DNA from: an uncultured beta proteobacterium
Lineage (GTDB): Bacteria > Pseudomonadota > Gammaproteobacteria > Burkholderiales > Burkholderiaceae_B
DNA: 5,604 nucleotides
Direction of reading: 5' to 3'
Assembly (NCBI GenBank): GCA_903929925.1
Contig: CAIYWO010000323.1
Location: forward strand, 1 to 5,604
The stretch's first letter is position 1. Each line of letters opens with the position of its first letter. The notes beneath the pieces are model-generated. The model saw nothing but the letters and a program-made list of their open reading frames with translations, ran no database searches and was not told the origin of the DNA. Of the stretch, positions 1 through 4,839 are shown piece by piece. The translations under genes were made by a program, and so were the position numbers.

Positions 1-656
1 CGCATTTTTTCGACAACACCGACGAGTCGAAAGGTACCAATATGCGGCTTGGCAACGTAGACGATCTCTTCGGGCGCACCCGCCTTCACGAACTCTCGGA
101 TGACTTTGCGTCCGTAAAATTTTGGGTCTTTGATCTGGCTGTAAAGCTTGCCATCAGAAAACGTACCGGCTCCGCCTTCGCCGAACTGTACGTTGGATTC
201 TGGATCCAGCACGTTCTTTCGCCAAAGGTTCCAGGTATCTTTTGTACGCTCCCGGACAGCTTTGCCACGCTCCAGTACAAGGGGTTTAAATCCCATTTGA
301 GCGAGCAAAAGGGCGGCAAATATTCCGCAAGGCCCAAATCCAACAACGACTGGCCGAAGGCGTTTTGAGCTCTTGTCACTCGAGGCTTGAGTGAGGTAGT
401 GATAGCTTGTGTCTGGTGTTGGAGTGATTCGATGGTCGTCTTTGTGAGACTTAAGAATGGCGGTTGGATCCTTTACCGATACATCCACAATATAAGTAAA
501 AGACAGCGCTGCTTTTTTTCGCGCATCATAGCTGCGCTTAAAGATCTCAACGCCCAATAACTCGCTGGCAGAGATGCCGAGACGCTCAAGGATTGCTGTC
601 TCAAGATCTTGCGGGGTGTGGTCGACTGGTAGGCGTAATTCGGTAATGTGAATCAT
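1..656 (-). CDS. FAD-dependent dehydrogenase, COG2509 type (N-terminal part, cut by window edge)
   Basis: An open frame runs from an ATG at 656 leftward off the window, giving 218 codons without a stop. Residues about 1-95 form a small N-terminal domain beginning MIHITELRLPVDHT. A Rossmann-type FAD site follows: VVVGFGPCGIFAA, with GFGPCG at residues 106-111, and the acidic end of the second strand in VLERG (127-131). Residues 154-171, containing QFGEGGAGTFSDGKL, match the conserved block of the uncharacterised FAD-dependent dehydrogenases of COG2509. Members are usually somewhat over 500 residues, so more than half is missing. The substrate of this family is not known to me; a cytoplasmic flavoprotein oxidoreductase is all that can be said. 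No strong Shine-Dalgarno precedes the ATG, but the family-like N-terminus supports this start. It is divergent from the SDR gene. The family call is firm; the function is open. Confidence 0.88.
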   Translation of the reverse strand, partial: MIHITELRLPVDHTPQDLETAILERLGISASELLGVEIFKRSYDARKKAALSFTYIVDVSVKDPTAILKSHKDDHRITPTPDTSYHYLTQASSDKSSKRLRPVVVGFGPCGIFAALLLAQMGFKPLVLERGKAVRERTKDTWNLWRKNVLDPESNVQFGEGGAGTFSDGKLYSQIKDPKFYGRKVIREFVKAGAPEEIVYVAKPHIGTFRLVGVVEKM

Positions 657-682
657 AGAGTGCAACGATACACAAATTTCTT

Positions 683-692
683 GCCAATTGGC
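683..692. repeat. Perfect 10-bp palindrome GCCAATTGGC, candidate operator
   Basis: GCCAATTGGC is self-complementary over all ten bases. Its centre lies about 40 bp before the transcription start inferred from the -10-like TATAAA at 715-720, and about 30 bp before the ATG of the divergent FAD-dehydrogenase gene. A regulator bound here could affect both genes. The regulator is unknown, and a chance palindrome of this size is possible. Confidence 0.3.
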
Positions 693-750
693 GGCCGTGG
701 ACTAAGCTGAAATCTATAAAATATGTGCAATTTCAGTGTGCTTTCGGAAA

Positions 751-756
751 AAGAGG
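751..756 (+). promoter_or_regulatory. Ribosome binding site AAGAGG that sets the SDR start at 762
   Basis: AAGAGG lies 5 nt before the ATG at 762. The earlier in-frame ATG at 723 has no Shine-Dalgarno and sits directly on the TATAAAAT box, so it may not even be in the transcript. The protein from 762 also begins MDSGLKGKVALVTGG, the normal distance of an SDR start from its first strand. Confidence 0.7.
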
Positions 757-761
757 TTGTA

Positions 762-1526
762 ATGGATTCAGGTTTGAAGGGAAAGGTAGCTCTGGTCACA
801 GGTGGCTCTAAGGGGATTGGTTTTGCGATTGCCCAGGCGCTGGCGGCTGAGGGCTGTCATCTACGTTTAGCGGCGCGCGACTTGGTTTCTTTGAATGCGG
901 CGCGTGACGCGATCAAGTCCGATTACGCGGTAGATGTGAAAGTGCAGTCGGCTAACTTGTCAGAGCCGGGAGTCGCCGAGACCTTGGCTGCGGCTTTTCC
1001 TGAGACCGATATTTTGATTAATAGCGCGGGTGCGATCGCACGTGGGAGTTTGTTGAATATTGATCCTGCCGGATTTCGAGAAGGATTTGAGGGTAAGGTC
1101 ACCGCGAGCATGATGCTTAGCCGAGCCCTTTATCCACATATGATGTCGCGTAAGTATGGCGTGATCGTCAACATCATTGGTATCGCTGGAGAAAAACTCA
1201 ACCCTAATTCGATAGGGACCTCGGTTGCGAATGCTGCGCTCATCGCCTTTACAAAAGCATTTGGTGCGGAGAGTGTTGACCATGGCGTGCGTGTGCTTGG
1301 AATTAATCCCGGTTTGATTCATACCGGTCGCACAGACAACTTGTTGCATCCAAAAACGGAAGTTGATCGCCAGGCCTATGCAAAGGTTATGGCGAATCTT
1401 CCGTATGGGCGCATGGGAAAGCCCGAAGAGGTCGCGAGCTTGGCTGTGTTTTTGGCGTCTGATGCGGCCAAATACATCAGTGGTGATGTTATTTCGGTGG
1501 ATGCGGGTACACGCTTTCGCGCGTAA
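762..1526 (+). CDS. SDR-family protein with a replaced catalytic tetrad
   Basis: The 254-residue product has the length and fold signatures of a classical short-chain dehydrogenase/reductase. The cofactor loop is TGGSKGIG (residues 13-20), NSAG (87-90) stands for the usual NNAG, and NPG (182-184) plus the C-terminal block with VDAG (246-249) are typical. AARD (37-40), with Arg39 after the second strand, would suit NADP(H). The active-site positions are unusual. Aligned by eye to FabG-like enzymes, the helix Asn falls on Lys112, the catalytic Ser on Gly140 (NIIGIAG), Tyr on Thr153 and Lys on Asn157 (SVANAAL). No Tyr-x-x-x-Lys motif exists in the protein. It may use other residues, have a shifted active site or be non-enzymatic. 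I recall a group of Burkholderiales SDRs with a similar NIIG...GNAAL pattern, so this may be a subfamily trait and not decay. It is cytoplasmic, apparently monocistronic and convergent with the Bug gene. An alternative start at 723 would add 13 residues and is less likely. Confidence 0.88.
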   Translation: MDSGLKGKVALVTGGSKGIGFAIAQALAAEGCHLRLAARDLVSLNAARDAIKSDYAVDVKVQSANLSEPGVAETLAAAFPETDILINSAGAIARGSLLNIDPAGFREGFEGKVTASMMLSRALYPHMMSRKYGVIVNIIGIAGEKLNPNSIGTSVANAALIAFTKAFGAESVDHGVRVLGINPGLIHTGRTDNLLHPKTEVDRQAYAKVMANLPYGRMGKPEEVASLAVFLASDAAKYISGDVISVDAGTRFRA

Positions 1527-1531
1527 CCCGC
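1503..1531. terminator. Hairpin at the convergent SDR/Bug gene junction
   Basis: GCGGGT (1503-1508) pairs with ACCCGC (1526-1531), and ACGC (1511-1514) pairs with GCGT (1521-1524), leaving a 6-nt loop and a small internal bulge. It spans the SDR stop codon and ends 7 bp before the end of the convergent Bug gene, so it could act on transcripts from both sides. Neither strand has a proper T-tract after it, so it is not a standard intrinsic terminator. It may instead protect 3' ends or work with Rho. Confidence 0.4.
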
Positions 1532-1538
1532 AGAGTAC

Positions 1539-2504
1539 TTATTCTGGCTTGATACCGATCTGCTTGACCAGATCGCCCCAAACTTTGTCTTCCTTTTCGA
1601 CAAACTTGGCGAACTGCTCGGGCGTATCGGTGCTGCTTTGTGCACCAATATCCGCGATACGCTTAACCATTGCGGGCGACGCCATAATCTTCATGACCTC
1701 AGCATGTAGCCGATCCACGATGGGTTTAGGTGTTCCTGCTGGTAAGAACAACGCATACCATTCGTAAAGTTCGAACCCGGGGAAACCTGACTCGGCGATC
1801 GTTGGGATATCACTTAAGGCTGCGGGGCGTGTCGCACCGGTGGTCGCAATGGCGCGCAACTTTCCACTCTTGACGTGAGGGATTGTAGAGGTTGGGCTAT
1901 TGATCAGCATCTGGATGTGCCCAGCCAGCAGGTCCGTTAAAGCAGGACCACCGCCTTTATAGCCGATCTCGGTAATGTCCACGGCAGCGAGTTTGATCAG
2001 GTATTGCATCGAGAGCTGCCCAGAGGTCAGGCCGCCGGGTGTGCCGTACGCGAGCGAACCCGGCTTGGCTTTTGCGAGTGCGACAAGCTCTTGCAGCGTC
2101 TTGGCCTGGACGCCAGGGTTAACCGTCAAAATGCCAGGCATCAAAGCAAGCATCGCCAAAGGGATGAAGTCCTTTTTTGAATCGTATGGCAGGCTCTTGG
2201 TGATATGGGGGTTGATGGCATGGGCACTAATGAATAGACCGATTGTGTGGCCATCGGGGGCTGCCTTGGCAACTTCGCGCGTTGCAATCGTACTGTTTGC
2301 GCCGGGCTTGTTCACGACAAGCACTGGCTGCCCGAGTGCTTTAGAAAGATCGGGTGCAATGGCGCGTGCCAAAACATCTGATGTGCCGCCTGGCGCAAAC
2401 GTCACAATCAGCTGGATCGGTTTGTTTGGCCAATCGGTTTGTGCCTGGCTTGATAGCGCGAGAGCACTCGCCGCCAGGGCAAGTACAAACTTTATTTTTT
2501 TCAT
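1539..2504 (-). CDS. Tripartite tricarboxylate transporter substrate-binding protein (Bug family)
   Basis: The 321-residue product is a full-length Bug-family periplasmic receptor. Residues 1-21 are a Sec signal peptide: MKKIK, a hydrophobic core and SQA, with likely cleavage between Ala21 and Gln22. The mature protein opens with the family hallmark WPNKPIQLIVTFAPGGTSDVLAR (residues 25-47, read here in two overlapping parts: WPNKPIQLIV and FAPGGTSDVLAR). VVNKPGAN (63-70) and PDGHTIG follow in the first lobe; GYKGGGPALTDLLAGHI lies in the second. Such proteins bind carboxylates or related small molecules and pass them to TctA/TctB-type membrane subunits. No membrane subunits are encoded here, as is common for the many orphan Bug genes of Burkholderiales, so the ligand cannot be named. 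The start is supported by GGAGA at 2511-2515 (minus strand), 6 nt from the ATG. It converges on the SDR gene with only 12 bp between. Confidence 0.95.
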   Translation of the reverse strand: MKKIKFVLALAASALALSSQAQTDWPNKPIQLIVTFAPGGTSDVLARAIAPDLSKALGQPVLVVNKPGANSTIATREVAKAAPDGHTIGLFISAHAINPHITKSLPYDSKKDFIPLAMLALMPGILTVNPGVQAKTLQELVALAKAKPGSLAYGTPGGLTSGQLSMQYLIKLAAVDITEIGYKGGGPALTDLLAGHIQMLINSPTSTIPHVKSGKLRAIATTGATRPAALSDIPTIAESGFPGFELYEWYALFLPAGTPKPIVDRLHAEVMKIMASPAMVKRIADIGAQSSTDTPEQFAKFVEKEDKVWGDLVKQIGIKPE

Positions 2505-2571
2505 CGATTGTCTCCGAAATGAATAGTTATATTTTTATAGTTGCTGCCGACTCAGCATAGTTTAGTTAAAT

Positions 2572-2601
2572 CTTGCTGCAAGCCTGCTTTTACCCAGCAA
2601 G
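2572..2601. repeat. Inverted repeat CTTGCTG/CAGCAAG
   Basis: Perfect 7-bp arms at 2572-2578 and 2595-2601 enclose 16 nt. The position, about 70-100 bp upstream of the Bug gene start, could suit a regulator site or an RNA hairpin. There is no T-tract and no gene ending here, so a terminator role is unlikely. It may be a chance repeat. Confidence 0.25.
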
Positions 2602-2916
2602 TGATGTGAACCCTCTAATAATATCCTCTGGCGGAAAGCTAAAGTCAACCAAGCAGCTAATTTCGGTCAAGTCCATCGTTCTGGGATGTTTTGACGGTTG
2701 CTCGTGCCAGGTCGGTAACTTGCTAGCGGCGCTTAAGATTCATGTTGGTAGCTCCCGTTGACTAGGTAGGCAGTAGATTAGAGCTTTGCTGGGTTCCTTT
2801 GGTTGCGAGGAATTGTGAGCCGTTTTTAAGATCATTCTGGGAAGCTTTTGGCATAATCTCACTGCTATAGGCACCTTTTTGGGCGTTAGGCATCTTGCGC
2901 GGAACGCACCAACACA

Positions 2917-2935
2917 AGTTTGATAGCTTCAAACT
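2917..2935. repeat. Inverted repeat AGTTTGA-5-TCAAACT, candidate operator of the MbtH/hydroxylase unit
   Basis: Two perfect 7-bp arms (2917-2923 and 2929-2935) flank the 5-nt spacer TAGCT, ending 49 bp before the ATG of the MbtH-like gene. TTGATA at 2920-2925, inside the repeat, resembles a -35 box, with TACATT at 2941-2946 as a poor -10 (15-bp spacer). The size and place are typical of a dimeric repressor or activator site. No regulator gene is in the window. Confidence 0.4.
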
Positions 2936-2971
2936 AGACCTACATTGCGCTTAATCTTAACGATTATTACT

Positions 2972-2977
2972 AGAGAG
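2972..2977 (+). promoter_or_regulatory. Ribosome binding site AGAGAG of the MbtH-like gene
   Basis: AGAGAG lies 7 nt before the ATG at 2985. A second ATG at 2980 is out of frame, only 2 nt from this site, and reads ATG CCA TGA, so its stop overlaps the MbtH-like start. Spacing favours 2985 as the true start. Confidence 0.6.
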
Positions 2978-2984
2978 TTATGCC

Positions 2985-3227
2985 ATGACTGACAAAACAA
3001 AAGCCCGAGTCAATGCTTACACGATTGATGGCGACCTGTTCAAGGCAATCATTAACGACGAAGAGCAGTACTCAATCTGGCCCGAGCAAAAAGAAACCCC
3101 CGCTGGCTGGCGTGAGGTTGGCGTTAAAGGGAGCAAGGCTGAGGTAAGCGAGTACATCGACAAGAATTGGACCGATATGCGTCCTCTGAGCTTACGCAAG
3201 GCGATGGAAGCCAATGCCCGCAAATAA
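2985..3227 (+). CDS. MbtH-like protein
   Basis: The 80-residue product carries the MbtH signature in order: NDEEQYSIWP (residues 24-33), PAGW (39-42) and WTDMRPLSLR (62-71), including the three conserved tryptophans 32, 42 and 62. Proteins of this family bind adenylation domains of nonribosomal peptide synthetases and help their folding or activity in the cytoplasm. The N-terminus (MTDKTKARVNAYTIDGDLFK) lacks the common NPFDD opening, and the Cys-Leu usually seen before the last helix is Val54-Ser55, so this is a divergent member. Length is normal. It overlaps the next gene by 14 nt, which indicates one transcript and probably coupled translation with the CmlA-like hydroxylase. No adenylation domain is encoded nearby, so its partner is either elsewhere in the genome or not an NRPS. 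Confidence 0.92.
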   Translation: MTDKTKARVNAYTIDGDLFKAIINDEEQYSIWPEQKETPAGWREVGVKGSKAEVSEYIDKNWTDMRPLSLRKAMEANARK

Positions 3228-4839
3228 TGGGCCATTAGGGGCTGAAACGGATGACCCACTCGTCACGCTAAAAACCGATGTAGTCATTGAGCCTTTGGTT
3301 GAGCGTTGGCATGCGTGGTCACACCTTGTGTCCCCAGTAACGTCCTCGTTGAATGCAAAATATAGACACTTGGCAGTACTCGAGTCATTCGTCAATGCGC
3401 CAACTGCGCACGTTGCCGCGTGCCAAAATCCAAAACTTCGTGGCGGTCCCTTCGTTGATTTGCCCGTGAGTGAGGTAGGCGCAGTTAAGGCGTTGATCGA
3501 AAGCACCAAAGCCAGACAGGCCAAGCAAATTGAATTTGGCGATGCGTTGCGTGAATCATTTCGTATGATCATGAAGCAAGCAGATGGCTTTAGCATTGAG
3601 CCGCTGTATGAACAGTTGCCTGAGCCCGTTAAAGGCTACGTCGAGTTGACCTATACGATTGGTGGGTATCCTGACCTCAGGGTCAATGAGCCGTTGCTTT
3701 ACTTGAGTCCTGCCTATAATCGCAACGCGCAAAGTGCGGCGATCTATCGTGCACAGGGTGACGAAAGACCGTTTGCATTCAGCACCCCCAAGATGCCTAG
3801 CCCAAATATTTTTGAGTTAGAAGAGCCGTTTGATGCTCAGATTTATGATTACCTTGCTCGACTGCGGCACTACCCGCAGCGTCGATCTGAGGTACTTGCT
3901 GCGCTCAAGGTTGGCAGCGATCGTGCAGAACTGTTTTCTGATTTTTTGACTGAAGCTCAGCCTGCAACGTTAAAGCCTAGCGAAAAAACAGGTAAGACGC
4001 GTTGGCGTTATTTTGGTCATGCATGCGTGCTGGTCGAGGCGCCTGATGGCACAAATATGTTGATGGATCCCGTAGTTGCTTACGAGGGTAAATCAGGTGT
4101 TGAGCGTTTTGTGTTGAATGATTTGCCTGAGCGCATTGACTATGTGGTGCTCACTCATAACCATGCCGATCATGTGTTGATTGAGACATTACTTGCCATA
4201 CGCTTCCGCGTTGACACGATAGTTGTGCCTGCGGGTGGCGGTAGTATCGCAGATCCATCGCTAAAGCTAATGTTGCAGTCAATTGGCTTTAAAAATGTGA
4301 TTGAATTGGATGCGTTAGGGACGATCGAGTCTGGTGAGTTGACGATTAAAGCGCTCCCGTTTTTGGGTGAGCATGGCGATTTAGATGTGCGTTCGAAGGC
4401 AGCTTGGTTTGTGCGTTCTGGCGAGACGACGATGCTATTTGCAGCCGATAGTAATAACCTTGACCCCGTTCTGTATGATTTATTGAGAAAAGCGGTTGGG
4501 CGCGTTGATGTTTTGTTTATTGGTATGGAATGTGCGGGTGCGCCCTTTAGCTGGACCTATGGACCTTTGTTGCCGTTGGCGGTTGACCGTAAGAAGGATC
4601 AAACACGGCGGTTAAATGGGTCGGACTGCGAAAAAGGGCTAAAGGTTGTCAAGAGCCTCGGTTCGACCGAGGTCTACGTCTATGCGATGGGCGCCGAGCC
4701 TTGGCTTCAGTTCATTACAAGCATTGACCCTAGCGAAGATACGGTGCCGGCAACGAACGCGCGGCAGCTGGTCGAGGCCTGTCAGACCATGGGGATCAAG
4801 GCGCTTAGATTGTTTGGCAAGGCCGACGTCACGATCTAA
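3214..4839 (+). CDS. CmlA-like diiron beta-hydroxylase (metallo-beta-lactamase fold)
   Basis: The 541-residue product has a long N-terminal domain (about 1-255, with EPLVERWHAWSHLVSP at 26-41 and GGPFVDLP at 77-84) and a C-terminal metallo-beta-lactamase domain (about 263-541). The metal motif is THNHADH (His315, His317, Asp319, His320), followed by Glu386 in GEHGD where hydrolases of this fold have His, Asp412 in AADS, and Glu439 in GMECAG. From memory, CmlA of chloramphenicol biosynthesis (about 530 residues) uses His305, His307, Asp309, His310, Glu377 and Asp403, with Glu430 nearby; the spacings here agree to within one residue. CmlA is an oxygen-dependent diiron enzyme hydroxylating the beta-carbon of an aminoacyl group on an NRPS carrier domain. 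That activity is inferred here; the substrate is unknown. The start at 3214 lies inside the MbtH-like gene (14-nt overlap); GGAAG at 3206-3210 is close, so coupling is likely. It is not related to the cmlA efflux gene of the same name, nor likely to be a beta-lactamase. Confidence 0.88.
   Translation: MPANNGPLGAETDDPLVTLKTDVVIEPLVERWHAWSHLVSPVTSSLNAKYRHLAVLESFVNAPTAHVAACQNPKLRGGPFVDLPVSEVGAVKALIESTKARQAKQIEFGDALRESFRMIMKQADGFSIEPLYEQLPEPVKGYVELTYTIGGYPDLRVNEPLLYLSPAYNRNAQSAAIYRAQGDERPFAFSTPKMPSPNIFELEEPFDAQIYDYLARLRHYPQRRSEVLAALKVGSDRAELFSDFLTEAQPATLKPSEKTGKTRWRYFGHACVLVEAPDGTNMLMDPVVAYEGKSGVERFVLNDLPERIDYVVLTHNHADHVLIETLLAIRFRVDTIVVPAGGGSIADPSLKLMLQSIGFKNVIELDALGTIESGELTIKALPFLGEHGDLDVRSKAAWFVRSGETTMLFAADSNNLDPVLYDLLRKAVGRVDVLFIGMECAGAPFSWTYGPLLPLAVDRKKDQTRRLNGSDCEKGLKVVKSLGSTEVYVYAMGAEPWLQFITSIDPSEDTVPATNARQLVEACQTMGIKALRLFGKADVTI

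Larger units (their letters stand above)
657..761. promoter_or_regulatory. Divergent intergenic control region
   Basis: This gap separates the divergent FAD-dehydrogenase and SDR genes and should hold both promoters. On the plus strand TATAAAAT at 715-722 is a plausible -10 element. It would start transcription near 727 and leave a leader of about 35 nt before the SDR ATG at 762. No good -35 lies 16-18 bp upstream of it, which would fit an activator-dependent or weak promoter. No clear minus-strand promoter was found. The assignment rests on gene orientation and one AT-rich box only. Confidence 0.4.
2505..2984. other. 480-bp intergenic region without a convincing gene
   Basis: This region separates the divergent Bug and MbtH-like genes. 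The left end (about 2521-2570) is AT-rich, with TATAAA-like boxes on the minus strand, and probably holds the Bug promoter. The right end (about 2917-2977) holds an inverted repeat and the ribosome binding site of the MbtH-like gene. Between them lie a long-looped inverted repeat (2572-2601), scattered stop codons in all frames and T-runs at 2823-2827 and 2876-2880 with no good hairpin before them. A 62-codon TTG-started frame at 2573-2761 has no recognisable product and no ribosome site. A small RNA or decayed gene cannot be excluded. Confidence 0.6.

Noticed and set aside
42..379. Open frames on both strands inside the FAD-dehydrogenase region
   Set aside because: They overlap the minus-strand frame 656-1, which encodes clear FAD-binding and COG2509 motifs; their products resemble nothing and lack ribosome sites.
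723..761. Earlier in-frame ATG at 723 as start of the SDR gene
   Set aside because: No Shine-Dalgarno, sits on the TATAAAAT box, and adds 13 residues not expected before the SDR first strand; the ATG at 762 has AAGAGG at good spacing.
1975..2526. 183-codon plus-strand frame opposite the Bug gene
   Set aside because: It is the antisense shadow of a gene with a signal peptide and clear Bug motifs.
2573..2761. 62-codon TTG-started frame in the long intergenic region
   Set aside because: No recognisable protein features, no ribosome binding site, and a rare start codon; treated as chance.
2800..2885. Possible intrinsic terminators at the T-runs 2823-2827 and 2876-2880
   Set aside because: Only weak G-U-rich pairing (GGTTCC with GGAATT) precedes the first and no stem precedes the second; no gene ends upstream.
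3214..4839. Beta-lactamase or chloramphenicol efflux resistance gene
   Set aside because: The metallo-beta-lactamase fold here has a Glu at the third ligand site and a large CmlA-type N-terminal domain, pointing to an oxygenase; the efflux gene cmlA shares only the name and would show many membrane helices, which are absent.
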